Below are positions 19,757 to 30,249 of a DNA stretch of 58,950 nucleotides, one piece after another. Source of the DNA: an uncultured Clostridia bacterium. Its GTDB lineage: Bacteria; Bacillota; Clostridia; Christensenellales; Aristaeellaceae. Positions within the stretch are counted from its first letter, which is position 1, and each line of letters opens with the position of its first letter. The position numbers and the translations under genes were made by a program. The DNA lies in assembly GCA_946538615.1 (NCBI GenBank), contig CAMNGW010000002.1, positions 1-58,950 of the forward strand, in the 5' to 3' direction. Below the pieces are notes generated by a model that was given only the letters and a program-made list of their open reading frames with translations, made no database searches and had not been told where the DNA came from.

Positions 19757-20497
19757 ATGAAACGGATTTTTTTGGCTTTGCTGGCTGTATGTGTGCTGCT
19801 TGCCTCATGTGCATTCGCAGAAGATTATGCCATTGCTACCGATACTGCGTTCCGTCCTTTCGAATTTGTCGATGAGACCGGCAAACTGGTAGGTATTGAT
19901 GTGGATATTCTGACAGCTGTGGCCCAGGACCAGGGCTTCACTTTCACCATTGAGCCGCTGGGCTGGGATGCTTCCATTGCTGCCTGCCAGGCAGGTCAGA
20001 AAGATGGCATGATTGCCGGCGCTTCCATCACAGAGGAACGCAAGCAGTCAGGATGGATCTTCTCCGACGGCTACTATAACGCCACCCAGTCCATGGCTGT
20101 TGCACAGGGCAGTACAATCACCGGTTTTGATGGCCTGAAGGGTAAAAATGTGGCTGTGAAATTCGGAACCATGAGCAAAAACTATGCAGACAGCCTGTCT
20201 GAGCAGTACGGTTTTACCGTGATGACCTTTGAATCCAGCCCTGATATTTATCAGGCTGTCATCGGCGGCCAGTGTGCTGCCTGCTTCGACGATACACCGA
20301 TCATGGCTGACTATATCAAAGTGAACGGTGTACCGCTCCAGCTTGTGGATGGGACCGCCAATGAGGGTGCAGATTATGGCTTTGCCGTATTCAGCCCTGA
20401 TAAGCAGGAACTGGTGGACAAGTTCAATGCTGGTCTTGCCAATATCAAAGCCAATGGCACATATGACGAAATCATTGCAAAGTACCTTGGCGAATAA
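19757..20497 (+). CDS. Amino-acid ABC transporter substrate-binding protein
   Basis: Signal/lipobox; YAIATDTAFRPFEFVDETGKLVGIDVDILTAVAQDQGF SBP_bac_3 pattern. Confidence 0.93.
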   Translation: MKRIFLALLAVCVLLASCAFAEDYAIATDTAFRPFEFVDETGKLVGIDVDILTAVAQDQGFTFTIEPLGWDASIAACQAGQKDGMIAGASITEERKQSGWIFSDGYYNATQSMAVAQGSTITGFDGLKGKNVAVKFGTMSKNYADSLSEQYGFTVMTFESSPDIYQAVIGGQCAACFDDTPIMADYIKVNGVPLQLVDGTANEGADYGFAVFSPDKQELVDKFNAGLANIKANGTYDEIIAKYLGE

Positions 20498-20529
20498 CAC
20501 ATTTCCAACCTGTTTGAATCTCAGATTTC

Positions 20530-20555
20530 AGAAGGGGCGTAACAGCGCCCCTTCT
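20530..20555 (+). other. GC-rich intercistronic stem-loop between the binding-protein and permease genes
   Basis: AGAAGGGGCG-TAACAG-CGCCCCTTCT. Confidence 0.75.
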
Positions 20556-20584
20556 TGTCTGAACAGATAAGAGGGGTGCTGGCC

Positions 20585-21256
20585 TTGATCAGAATCATTT
20601 CAGTCTACGGAACGCTGCTGCTGACTGCAATGGGGCAGACGCTGCTGCTTGCTCTTTACGGTCTTTTCTTTGCCTGCATCATCGGAATGATTGTCGGTAT
20701 CATGAGCGTACTTCACAGCCGTGTCTGTCGGGCGATTGCTGCTGTGTTTGTCAACCTGATCCGCGGCGTTCCCATGATCGTGCTGGCATACACCATCTAT
20801 TTTGGCATTCCATATCTCTGGAATAACGTGCTGGGCTATGGCGGCATGACGCTGACGGCCCTTCGTGCAGGAACAATTGCCCTGTCCGTCAACTGCGGAG
20901 CCTACATGGCAGAAATCATCCGCGCCGGCATCGGTTCTGTAGATCCGGGTCAGATGGAAGCCGCACGGAGTCTTGGACTCCCCTATTGGCGCGCCATGCA
21001 GCGGGTGGTGCTGCCGCAGGCTATCCGCACCATGATTCCAAGCATCATCAACCAGTTTATTATCACCCTCAAAGACACTTCGATCCTTTCTGTTATTGGT
21101 TTCCCGGAACTGGTGAACACTGCAAAAAACATCATCTCCGCCACCTTCATGTCCTTCCAGACCTGGGCCGTGGTTGGTATGATGTACCTCGTGGTCATTC
21201 TGCTCCTGCAGCAGGCAGCAAAAGCACTTGAGAGGAGGCTGCGCTATGAAGCCTGA
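20585..21256 (+). CDS. Amino-acid ABC transporter permease
   Basis: [50 protein letters not shown]-loop motif; TTG start with AGAGGGGTG upstream. Confidence 0.92.
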   Translation: MIRIISVYGTLLLTAMGQTLLLALYGLFFACIIGMIVGIMSVLHSRVCRAIAAVFVNLIRGVPMIVLAYTIYFGIPYLWNNVLGYGGMTLTALRAGTIALSVNCGAYMAEIIRAGIGSVDPGQMEAARSLGLPYWRAMQRVVLPQAIRTMIPSIINQFIITLKDTSILSVIGFPELVNTAKNIISATFMSFQTWAVVGMMYLVVILLLQQAAKALERRLRYEA

Positions 21257-21986
21257 TCGTCCCCGGATCCGGGTGAAACATCTGACAAAGCATTTCGGCA
21301 AATTGAAAGTCCTGCAGGATATCAGCTTGACCATTGCTGAAGGCGAAGTCGTGGTGATTATCGGACCTTCCGGAAGCGGTAAGAGCACATTTCTGCGGTG
21401 CCTCAATAAGCTGGAGGAGCCGACTTCCGGGCAGATTATCATTGATGGATCAGAAATCACCGATAAAAAAGTGAACATCAACAAAGTGCGTGAGCGTGTG
21501 GGCATGGTGTTCCAGCACTTTAATCTTTTCAACAACATGAACGTGCTGCGCAATCTCATGTTGGCCCCTGTGGACCTGAAAAAAGCAGACAAAGCAGATG
21601 CAGAAAAAAACGCCAGGGAGATGCTGGCCCGGGTAGGTCTTTCAGATAAAGCGGATGTCTATCCTCATCAGCTGTCCGGCGGACAAAAGCAGCGTGTGGC
21701 CATTGCCAGGGCCCTGTGCATGAAACCGGACATCATGCTCTTTGATGAGCCCACCTCGGCCCTTGATCCGGAAATGGTTGGCGAAGTCCTTGAGGTCATG
21801 AAGGAGCTTGCTAAAGCCGGCATGACCATGGTGGTCGTCACACATGAAATGGGATTTGCCCGTGAGGTTGCGGACCGTGTGCTTTTTATGGATGAAGGAC
21901 ACATCCTTGAGGAAGGGACGCCTCAGGAACTGTTTTTCCATCCTCAGAATCCCAGGACACAGGATTTCCTGAACAAGGTTCTGTAA
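21246..21986 (+). CDS. Amino-acid ABC transporter ATP-binding protein
   Basis: Walker [26 protein letters not shown] signature, [12 protein letters not shown]. Confidence 0.95.
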   Translation: MKPDRPRIRVKHLTKHFGKLKVLQDISLTIAEGEVVVIIGPSGSGKSTFLRCLNKLEEPTSGQIIIDGSEITDKKVNINKVRERVGMVFQHFNLFNNMNVLRNLMLAPVDLKKADKADAEKNAREMLARVGLSDKADVYPHQLSGGQKQRVAIARALCMKPDIMLFDEPTSALDPEMVGEVLEVMKELAKAGMTMVVVTHEMGFAREVADRVLFMDEGHILEEGTPQELFFHPQNPRTQDFLNKVL

Positions 21987-22001
21987 AATGGAGGCGTCTG
22001 C

Positions 22002-22709
22002 ATGAAACCGATGATTGGCGTAATGCCGCTGTGGGATGATGATAAAGAAAGTCTGTGGATGCTGCCCGGCTATATGGACGGCACAGCACAGGCAGGCGGG
22101 ATCCCTTTCATGTTCCCTCTCACAGACAATGAAGACGACCTCTTACGTCTGTGTAATGTGTGTAACGGCTTTCTTTTCACGGGCGGGCATGATGTTTCCC
22201 CTTCAGTGTATGGCCAGTCGCCTCTGCCCGGCCTCGTCTTTCCCTGTGAAAAGCGCGACCGGCTGGAACACATCGTCCTCAGGTACGCTTTACAGAAGGA
22301 CAGGCCTGTTCTGGGCATCTGCCGGGGCATCCAGTTCATCAACGCTGCCCTGGGCGGAACACTCTATCAGGACCTTCCCCTTCAGCACCCCTCCTCCGTC
22401 AGCCATCACCAGCATGCTCCCTATGACCGTCCGGCCCATGAGGTGCACCTTTCACAAGGTTCTCCTCTCCGGAAGTGCCTGAATGCTGAAACCATCGCTG
22501 TAAACAGTTACCACCACCAGGCCATATGCACGCTCTCTGAGGAACTGTCCGCCATGGCAGTGTCAGACGACGGCCTGGTTGAAGCCGTTTGGCGGCCCGC
22601 CAGCCGCTTTCTGTGGGCAGTTCAATGGCACCCTGAATTTGTCTATCTGAAAGATGCCAACAGCCGGAAAATTTTCAGCGCCTTTGTCAGTGCTGCAGGC
22701 AGTCTGTAA
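22002..22709 (+). CDS. Gamma-glutamyl-gamma-aminobutyrate hydrolase-like (peptidase C26 / class I glutamine amidotransferase-like)
   Basis: FLFTGGHDVSPSVYG, VLGICRGIQFINAALGGTLYQDL nucleophile elbow, QWHPE. Confidence 0.9.
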   Translation: MKPMIGVMPLWDDDKESLWMLPGYMDGTAQAGGIPFMFPLTDNEDDLLRLCNVCNGFLFTGGHDVSPSVYGQSPLPGLVFPCEKRDRLEHIVLRYALQKDRPVLGICRGIQFINAALGGTLYQDLPLQHPSSVSHHQHAPYDRPAHEVHLSQGSPLRKCLNAETIAVNSYHHQAICTLSEELSAMAVSDDGLVEAVWRPASRFLWAVQWHPEFVYLKDANSRKIFSAFVSAAGSL

Positions 22710-22740
22710 AGGATCAGTCCTCTGGCGGCCCAACAGGATA

Positions 22741-22778
22741 AAGGCCATCTTCCTTTGCTGAAAGGAAGATGGCCTTTT
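22741..22778. terminator. Strong (bidirectional) terminator
   Basis: AAGGCCATCTTCCTTT-GCTG-AAAGGAAGATGGCCTT perfect 16-bp stem. Confidence 0.85.
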
Positions 22779-22984
22779 GATTTGCCTGAAGCTGTTCCCT
22801 GTCCCGCAGGTGAAATCCTTCCTGCCCCTTCAAGGGCTCCCATCAGAAGCTTCCCCGCTGCACGTGACCCATATTGCCCATCAGGCCCTGACTGCTCCGG
22901 GGACAAAGCCGTATTCCGGGCTTTCCCTTCCTGAAAAGGGCCCGTATGGTGTGCCATCCGGGCATGGAACTGACAAACCGTTTT

Positions 22985-24058
22985 TCATCTGTCGCCTGAG
23001 GCGTGTTCCACCCAGTCGAATTCCCAGCAGGCTATATTCTCCCGCTTGTAGGTATAGGTGATCCAGATATGGTTCTCTCTGGAAGCAATGGAAGGATATG
23101 AAAATTCGCCCGGGCCGTCTTCCAGGTCGCCTATTTTTTCCCAGCTTGTCCCATGATCAAGGGACACAAAGACAGATAAGGGGGAACGCGCGCCAAAATT
23201 CTCACTGACCGGGTTGCACACCAGCAGGATCACGCCATTGTCCAGTCTTGTCAGATCGAGGCCGCTGTTGTTGTTGGGCATCTGTGTGGGGTACGCTTCG
23301 CACCACGTTCTCCCGTTGTCCTGTGAATCGGTGCGGTAAATCTTTCCCTCTCCGCTTCGCAGCAGGGCATGTACGCCTGCCTCATCCTCCCACAGGGCGG
23401 GCTGGATCACCCCTCGCCCATGGGCATATTCCGCAGGGACCTGCGCATAGTCAAACGTTTCCCCGGCAAGACGGGCACGCTCCATGGCACTCTGCCATTT
23501 TTTCAGACCCTCATCCAGATGTCCTGTGCCTCTGGCCTCTATCAGACCGGATTTTGTCCAGGTTCTGCAGTCATCATCCGAATAATCCATGAAACAGCGC
23601 CATAAGCCGCGCTCCACAGAGGCAGGTGCCAATACCCGGCCGCTTTTGAGCCTTATGGGTTTATTTCTCACCGGCCCCCTGCCGCCGCTGACATCTCCGG
23701 GGACCAGCTCACGCGCCCCGGACCATGTCTCTCCCAGATCGCTGGACTCAATCACATATGTGCGCCAGTCCGCAATAGGATACCCCTTTTTAAAGAACAG
23801 AAGGATCCGGCCGTCCTCTGCCTGAAACAGCACAGGGTTCCAATGGGCCTCCATTGAGGATGCCACGCAGCGTGCTTCACCGAATCCTCTTCCATCTTTG
23901 CGCGCAAGCCAGATTGAGACATCATTGGAGCCCTCGCGGCTTCCGCCGAACCAGGCTACCAGTACGCGGCCGTCAGAAAGCGGCAGTACTGTAGAGGCAT
24001 GATGGGCCAGTGTCTTCCTGTCCCTGATGACAAGCTGATGTGTTCTGAATTGCAACAT
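22985..24058 (-). CDS. Sialidase/exo-alpha-sialidase-like protein (BNR-repeat family)
   Basis: VLVAWFGGSREGSNDVSIWLARKDGRGF, SSDLGETWSGARELV and SLDHGTSWEKIGDL Asp-box-like motifs. Confidence 0.8.
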   Translation of the reverse strand: MLQFRTHQLVIRDRKTLAHHASTVLPLSDGRVLVAWFGGSREGSNDVSIWLARKDGRGFGEARCVASSMEAHWNPVLFQAEDGRILLFFKKGYPIADWRTYVIESSDLGETWSGARELVPGDVSGGRGPVRNKPIRLKSGRVLAPASVERGLWRCFMDYSDDDCRTWTKSGLIEARGTGHLDEGLKKWQSAMERARLAGETFDYAQVPAEYAHGRGVIQPALWEDEAGVHALLRSGEGKIYRTDSQDNGRTWCEAYPTQMPNNNSGLDLTRLDNGVILLVCNPVSENFGARSPLSVFVSLDHGTSWEKIGDLEDGPGEFSYPSIASRENHIWITYTYKRENIACWEFDWVEHASGDR

Positions 24059-24253
24059 AACTCTTCGCCGTATTTACGGCAGCTCCTTTGCCAGCATTCT
24101 GTACCGTGCAACTCACGGTCCGGCCCTCCGGGGCCTGAACCGTTCCCCTCCGGTGCCATTTTCCATGGATCGGCCGCCATTGCCATCAGGCTGCACAGGT
24201 ACATGTTCCTCAGTGTGTACCAGTCATAGTGAAAAAGACAGGCCAGGATGTCT

Positions 24254-25621
24254 TTATGGGATCATGATTTCCAGGTAGAAAATCTGGTCCTCTGTCCGCA
24301 CCTCGATTTCCCCTCCATATGCACGCACAATGCTGCTGATGCTCTTGAGTCCAAAACCATGGTTCACAGCGTCTCTTTTTTGGGTACGCGGCAGGCCGTT
24401 GTGCAGGTCAAGTGTGCCCTCATAGTAATTTTCAAGCTGAATATACAGCATGGTCCCCTCATCCAGAATAGACAGGCTGATGACTTTCTTGCCGGGGTCC
24501 CGGATCTTCTCAACGCTCTCTATGGCATTATCCAGTGCGTTCCCCAAAAGGGTGTACAGGTCCAGCAGGCGGATCTTCTGCAGCTGTCTGGTATTCACCA
24601 TACAGGAAAGGCGGATCTGCCGGTTCACACAGTATACGTTCTTTTCTGTCAGCAGGATATCCAGTGCTTCATTGCCTGTTTTTACCACTGCGTCATAAAA
24701 ATCAATTGCTCTGCTGGTTTCCTGAAGCTGCCGTTTTCTCTCCTCATCCGATACCAGAGCCAGTGCCTGCAGCTGATGCTTGAGGTCATGCGTCTTCCGG
24801 TTGATCATCTCAATGTTCTCTCTGGAAAACTCATACTGTGTCTTTCTGTTCTGTGACAGCTGTACCATGATCTCCTTCTCTGCCTGCAGGGCTGTATGCT
24901 GATAAATGTACCACATGACAATATTCATGACGGTGCATAGCACAATCATAATGAAAACCACAAAAAACTGAAGGTAGCGGTACATATCTGCCAGCTCCGC
25001 ATAGGAAGAAAGCGGCAGGATCATCTCTTCCACCGTATATTTTGCACCGGAGAGAATGGCTGTGTAAGACAGATAAATCAGGAGGAACAGGGCGGCGGTG
25101 GCTTTGTCATTGTGCAGGTGCACCAGCTCGTCCCGCCGCATCCGTTTTTCCATAAGCCGGCTGATGACAAAATACAGTATGGTGTATAACGCCGCCATGC
25201 CTGTTATGTAATAGACGGGGTGTTCCTGCGGGAAATCAGGAAAAAGGATATACACAAACAGATTGCGGACCAGTACCGTCAGAATCGTTTCCGAAAAAGA
25301 CGCCAGCATCATGCGGAACAGCGCACTTGCCCAGGTGGCCTCATAGCAGAAAAAAATAAACGCCAGGGGAACAAAGCTCATTCCCAGCCAATAAGGCGCA
25401 ATGGCCAGCGGCGTAACCTGATAGAACTGTTCCACCGCCTTGCGCAGCGGAACATACGCAAATGCCAGCAGGCAGCACAAAGCACCTCCGAGGGCTATGC
25501 GCCTCAGATAATGCGCTTTGTGCACCAGGGCATGGCGGCACAGTATGATGCACAGTGCCAGGATGCCTGTCATATAGCGGAACTGGTCCAGATAAGCCAG
25601 AAAAACTCCCATTTCCATCAC
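24254..25621 (-). CDS. GHKL-domain (AgrC/LytS-type) sensor histidine kinase
   Basis: Multi-TM N-terminus; INRKTHDLKHQLQAL, LLGNALDNAIE, HGFGLKSISSIVRAYGG. Confidence 0.9.
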   Translation of the reverse strand: MMEMGVFLAYLDQFRYMTGILALCIILCRHALVHKAHYLRRIALGGALCCLLAFAYVPLRKAVEQFYQVTPLAIAPYWLGMSFVPLAFIFFCYEATWASALFRMMLASFSETILTVLVRNLFVYILFPDFPQEHPVYYITGMAALYTILYFVISRLMEKRMRRDELVHLHNDKATAALFLLIYLSYTAILSGAKYTVEEMILPLSSYAELADMYRYLQFFVVFIMIVLCTVMNIVMWYIYQHTALQAEKEIMVQLSQNRKTQYEFSRENIEMINRKTHDLKHQLQALALVSDEERKRQLQETSRAIDFYDAVVKTGNEALDILLTEKNVYCVNRQIRLSCMVNTRQLQKIRLLDLYTLLGNALDNAIESVEKIRDPGKKVISLSILDEGTMLYIQLENYYEGTLDLHNGLPRTQKRDAVNHGFGLKSISSIVRAYGGEIEVRTEDQIFYLEIMIP

Positions 25622-26316
25622 CTGTGCAGATAAGCCATATATTTTTTCATCATTTCCTCTTTATATGTCCTTCCAAGAGGCACACTGAGATTGTCTACGA
25701 TCACATCCGAAGCATGGATCTCTTTCAGATGCCTTAAATTCACCAGATACGACTTGTGGCAGCGGGCAAAATGATATTCCTGCAAAACGGTTTCATGTTC
25801 TCTCATGCTGGCACGCACACGGTATTCCTGTGTCTGAGTGTGATAAATCACATAATGGGCCATGACTTCCACATACAGGATCGCATCCGTGCGGAGCACA
25901 GCCGGTCCATTCACGGTATCGATGAACACCTGCGTATCCTTCTACCGCTCAGCTCTGCGCACTGCTTTATGGAACTTCATGGCGAAATCATAATACCCTA
26001 TGGGTTTGATCATATAGTCCACGGCATCCACTTCGTATCCGTTGATGGCATACTGGGCGATATGGGTGATAAACAGGATCACAACCGCATCATCCTGTTC
26101 CCTGATTTTCCTTGCGGCATCAAGTCCGTTGGTCCCGGGCATGTCAATGTCAAAGATAATGATATCAAAATTCTGGTCCGCATCCTGCAGGAGAGCGTCT
26201 GCGGAAGACAGTGGGACAGCAGATATGGCCATCTTCTTTTCCTGTGCAAACTGTTCAACAAAAGCCAACAGCTGTTCCCGCATCGCCTGTTCATCGTCCA
26301 CCAGCGCAACACGCAT
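25618..26316 (-). pseudogene. LytTR-family response regulator split by an in-frame TAG between receiver and LytTR domains (possible pseudogene, recoding or split protein)
   Basis: ORFs 25942-26316 (MRVALVDDEQAMREQ... receiver) and 25618-25929 (LytTR) are in the same frame; junction VRRAER*KDTQVFIDTVNGPAVLRTDAILYVEVMAHYVIYHT; TAG at 25942-25944. Confidence 0.85.
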
Positions 26317-26756
26317 CGCTCTGCTCTCCCCCTTCGGATCGTACTTTCCTGCGCTTACCGGAATGCTCCGGACCCTGTCCCCATCCCGGGGAACTCAGCT
26401 GCGGCCAAGGTGAAGCGTCCCGCTCCTTTTGCTGCATCTGTCCGTTACCTCATGTCTGTTCAGGGAAACCGCGGCCATTCCCATCCCTGTCCCCGTTCCC
26501 CTGCACCGGCCTTATCTGTACCTTTGCCCTTTGACAGCGCCTCATACAACATATGTACCTTTCATCAGTATAGTTGTCAGCGGCGTTTTTGTCCAGTTAC
26601 CGTACTGCCCCATTCCGGACACATATTGCACATAGGCATGTACCTGTCCGGGAACAGATGGACCATCCCTGCAATGCCCTGCCCTCAGTACCTGTCAGTC
26701 CATGATCCGTTTGACTGATTTGTTTTATTTGGTCTGTATTTTTCTCTTTTTGTCTA

Positions 26757-26785
26757 TTTACAAACAGGTTCAATGATGATAGTAT
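26757..26785 (+). promoter_or_regulatory. Sigma-70-type promoter for the lacI-family gene
   Basis: TTTACA-N17-TAGTAT. Confidence 0.65.
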
Positions 26786-26796
26786 GCAGCCGTACG

Positions 26797-26820
26797 GTTC
26801 ACAAAAACGTTTTTGTGAAC
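26797..26820. promoter_or_regulatory. Perfect 24-bp palindrome, likely LacI-family operator
   Basis: GTTCACAAAAACGTTTTTGTGAAC with AACGTT centre, immediately downstream of the -10. Confidence 0.8.
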
Positions 26821-26846
26821 CAGATTGTACAAATGTAAGGTGGGAC

Positions 26847-27866
26847 ATGGATATGGCCGTAACCATTTCAGCGGTTGCCAAGGAAGCCGGAGTTGCCATC
26901 GGCACTGTTTCCCGGGCATTCAACGGCTATGACGATATCCTGCCCTCCACGCGCCAGCGCATTTTTGAAGCAGCTGAAAAACTGGGCTATACGCCCAATG
27001 CCAGCGCAAGGAGCCTTTCTTCAAAGCGTCCTCCGAACCTGGGCTTTATCGGGTCAGGCATCCTTGAGGGCGATGACCTGGACACCAACTTCCCACGGCT
27101 CCTGCGAGGGATCCTGAAATACTGTACGCAGCATGATCTGGACCTTTCCCTGTACGCCACCGATTCTGCTGAACAGCGCAAGCACAGTTTTACAAAATTC
27201 TGCTCACAGCATTCCTTAAGCGGCGTCATCGTCTCAGGCATCAAAACCAACGACCCCTACATGGAGAAGCTCCTGGCTTCCGGGACACCCGTTGTCACGG
27301 TTGATGTCCCGGTTTCGGGCGAAAACAAAGGCTGGATCTCCATCGATAATGTGGCCGCGGCAAAAGATGCCGTCAACACCCTCTTCTCCCTGGGGAAAAA
27401 AGACCTTCTGATCATTGCCGGCAAGGAGGAAGCCGCTGTCAATGCACAGCGCATGCTGGGTGTCCGGGAAGCCTTTGCGCAGCAGGGCTATGAACTGCCT
27501 GATGACCGCATCCTCCTGGGCAACTTCGTCAGCGAAGACGCCGGGATCGCCCTGAAGAACTGGCTGCAGACCCATGGCACCCACAGACCTGACGCCATAT
27601 TCTGCTTCAGCGACATTATGGCAATCGGTGCGCTCAATGCCCTGCATGCCAGCGCCCTCTCTGTTCCCGGGGACATCTCCCTGATGGGCTTTGACGATAT
27701 CCCTCTTGCTGAGATCATGAGCCCTTCCCTGTCCAGTGTGCGCCAGGATATGCGGGCTCTCGGCTACGAGGCCGCTTCCCTGCTCCACCAGATCGTGCGC
27801 GGTGAAACTTCCGGAGGGCATACCGTCCTGCCGCACAAAGTGGTCCTCAGGCAATCTGTCCGTTAA
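26847..27866 (+). CDS. LacI-family transcriptional regulator
   Basis: MDMAVTISAVAKEAGVAIGTVSRAFNGYDDILPSTRQRIFEAAEKLGYTPNASARSL HTH; periplasmic-binding-like C-domain. Confidence 0.95.
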   Translation: MDMAVTISAVAKEAGVAIGTVSRAFNGYDDILPSTRQRIFEAAEKLGYTPNASARSLSSKRPPNLGFIGSGILEGDDLDTNFPRLLRGILKYCTQHDLDLSLYATDSAEQRKHSFTKFCSQHSLSGVIVSGIKTNDPYMEKLLASGTPVVTVDVPVSGENKGWISIDNVAAAKDAVNTLFSLGKKDLLIIAGKEEAAVNAQRMLGVREAFAQQGYELPDDRILLGNFVSEDAGIALKNWLQTHGTHRPDAIFCFSDIMAIGALNALHASALSVPGDISLMGFDDIPLAEIMSPSLSSVRQDMRALGYEAASLLHQIVRGETSGGHTVLPHKVVLRQSVR

Positions 27867-27927
27867 CATGGTGAACCCGAGCGCATTTACGCTCTGGCGA
27901 TATATTACTCTTCAAGGAGGCTATTGT

Positions 27928-29220
27928 ATGAAAAAGGCTCTTTCTCTCGCGCTGTGTCTCATGATGGTCCTCGGCATGATGTCTTTTGCATCTGCTGACG
28001 GCGCTGTCGAGATCGTCGTCCCCCACTACAAAACCGGCGAAAATGTCGGCGCTGTCTTCTTCCTTCCCCAGGTCGAACGCTTCAACACCCTCTATGAGGG
28101 CAAATATCACATCACCATCGAAGAACTGACCCAGGACATGTACGCTGACAAGATCAAGCAGCTCGGCCAGCAGAATAAGCTCCCGGCTCTGATTGAAGGC
28201 GGCGAGACGGAATGGATCAAGAATGTGGTCATGCCCAACGGGCTCTTCAGCGACCTGAGCGATCTGGTGGCTGCCAACCCGGATATGGCCGCTCTGATGA
28301 TCGATTCCAACGTCAAATACAACACCTATGACGGCAAGCTCTTCTCCATCGCCCTGCCTGTCGTGCGCCCCATGGGTATGTACTACAACGGCGACATGCT
28401 GGACCTTGGCGGCAAGACCGTCAACGAACTCGACTGGGACGCCTTCACCGCACTGCTTGGCGACAACAAGATCGCCTTCATGACCGGTGAAAACGCCTGG
28501 ACCACCATGCTTGTCTTCTCCAGCCTGGTCGCTGTTGAAGAGGGCGGCGCTGAGCTCCTGTCTTCCCATACCATCGACAAGATCTATGATTTCAATGATC
28601 CCATCATTGTCAGCGCTGTAACCAAGCTGCAGTCCCTTCTGCAGAACTATGCTTCCTCCAACACTGTCGGCGCCGTTTATGCTGACGCTGCCAACGCCTT
28701 CATGAGCAAGAACGCTGCCGTGATTGCCAATGGTTCCTGGATGGTCGGCGACTTCGCTGCAGGCAACAATGACAAGTGGTCCAACGGTTTTGACGGTGCT
28801 ACCGTACATGGCGCTGTGCTCCCGGGTAATGTCGCTCTTGCCAACACGGACGGCTTTGGCTGGTGGATCCCTGCCACCGCAACCGCTGAAGAACGCGCAT
28901 GCGCTGCGGCTTTCATCGAATTCATGATGACCCCTGCTGAACTCGAAGCTTACATGCTCGCCGAGGGCGGCGTGGCTCCGAACATGACCGTTTCTGCAGA
29001 GTATGAAGCCAGCGCTGCTGCCAATCCTCTGCTGTACGAATATGTCAACGCTGTGAATGCTGACACCATCATCGTTCCCAGCTTCGGCGACTGCATTCCT
29101 TCCTCCATCGGCGATACAGAATTCGGCAACCTGCTGCCCAACCTGATCAATGGCAGCATGACGCCTGAACAGTTCTGCCAGGAACTCACCCTTGCTGCAG
29201 AAGAGACCCGTCTCGACTGA
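27928..29220 (+). CDS. Sugar ABC transporter extracellular substrate-binding protein
   Basis: Signal peptide MKKALSLALCLMMVLGMMSFASA; SBP_bac_1-like fold sequence. Confidence 0.92.
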   Translation: MKKALSLALCLMMVLGMMSFASADGAVEIVVPHYKTGENVGAVFFLPQVERFNTLYEGKYHITIEELTQDMYADKIKQLGQQNKLPALIEGGETEWIKNVVMPNGLFSDLSDLVAANPDMAALMIDSNVKYNTYDGKLFSIALPVVRPMGMYYNGDMLDLGGKTVNELDWDAFTALLGDNKIAFMTGENAWTTMLVFSSLVAVEEGGAELLSSHTIDKIYDFNDPIIVSAVTKLQSLLQNYASSNTVGAVYADAANAFMSKNAAVIANGSWMVGDFAAGNNDKWSNGFDGATVHGAVLPGNVALANTDGFGWWIPATATAEERACAAAFIEFMMTPAELEAYMLAEGGVAPNMTVSAEYEASAAANPLLYEYVNAVNADTIIVPSFGDCIPSSIGDTEFGNLLPNLINGSMTPEQFCQELTLAAEETRLD

Positions 29221-29232
29221 TCCTTTTCACAC

Positions 29233-29259
29233 GGACCCTGCCCTTGCGGGGCAGGGTCC
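29233..29259 (+). other. GC-rich intercistronic stem-loop after the sugar-binding-protein gene
   Basis: GGACCCTGCCC-TTGCG-GGGCAGGGTCC, 11-bp perfect stem. Confidence 0.75.
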
Positions 29260-29330
29260 TTTCCGTGGGTATGCCTGGTTGTATCCCGCCCATCCACGCA
29301 TGCCCATGGCTGTCAAGTGAGGTGTTATCC

Positions 29331-30233
29331 ATGAAAATCATCCGCCATTATTCTAAACTTGAGCGTCGGCACTTTCCGAAGATCTATCTCTTCCTCCTGC
29401 CCACGCTGATCCTGTTTGTGATGTTCTATCTCTTCCCCATCGCACAGGTCCTCGTCACGGCCTTTACCCGGTGGGACGGCTACAACGCCCCTTCTTTTGA
29501 CATCAACAACGTTTTTGTCAATTTCAAGCGGCTCTTTGCCATGCGCGGCTTTATGCCCAGTCTCCGCAACCTTTTCTGGTGGTCGCTGATCGCCATGACG
29601 CTCCACGTCGGCATCGGTGCGCTTGTCGCCTTCCTGCTTTATGACAAGCTCCCCGGATGGAAATTCGTGCGCGCGGTCTATATGATCCCCAACGTGATCT
29701 CCGCTGCCGCCTGGGCCATGATTTACAAATTCATATTCAACCAGGATTTCGGCCTGCTCAACGGCATCATCCGCGTCGTCAACCCCACCTTCAATGTGAA
29801 CTGGTTCTATGAATCACCCGCAGCCTTCTGGGCCATCACCTTCACCTGGCTGTTTTATGCTGTCATTGTCACCCTGATCGTGCTCGCTGATCTCATGGCG
29901 ATCCCCCAGGAACTGCATGAAGCTGCGGAAATTGACGGCGCCAGGGGTTGGCAGCGCACGCTGCATATCGATCTCCCGCTTTGCCGCAACTCCATCGGGA
30001 CAGGCATTATCCTGTCCATCACCAGCCGGATCGCCATGTATGAAAATATTGCACTGACCTCCCGCGGCGGTCCCGGGACAGATACCAATTCCCTTGCCCT
30101 GCTCCTGGTCAAGGCCACCACAGACTACAATTACGGCCTTGCCAATGCGGTTGCCCTGCTGATGTTCGTTTTCGGAATCCTGGTTATGCTTCTTGTCAAC
30201 CGTGCATTCCGGATGAATGATCCCGTGTACTGA
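29331..30233 (+). CDS. Sugar ABC transporter permease (MalF-like)
   Basis: EAA loop QELHEAAEIDGARGWQRTLHIDLPL. Confidence 0.92.
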   Translation: MKIIRHYSKLERRHFPKIYLFLLPTLILFVMFYLFPIAQVLVTAFTRWDGYNAPSFDINNVFVNFKRLFAMRGFMPSLRNLFWWSLIAMTLHVGIGALVAFLLYDKLPGWKFVRAVYMIPNVISAAAWAMIYKFIFNQDFGLLNGIIRVVNPTFNVNWFYESPAAFWAITFTWLFYAVIVTLIVLADLMAIPQELHEAAEIDGARGWQRTLHIDLPLCRNSIGTGIILSITSRIAMYENIALTSRGGPGTDTNSLALLLVKATTDYNYGLANAVALLMFVFGILVMLLVNRAFRMNDPVY

Positions 30234-30249
30234 AAGGAGGCTTGCGGAA

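Noticed and set aside
27847-28809. 320-aa minus-strand ORF
   Set aside because: Antisense to the sugar-binding protein gene
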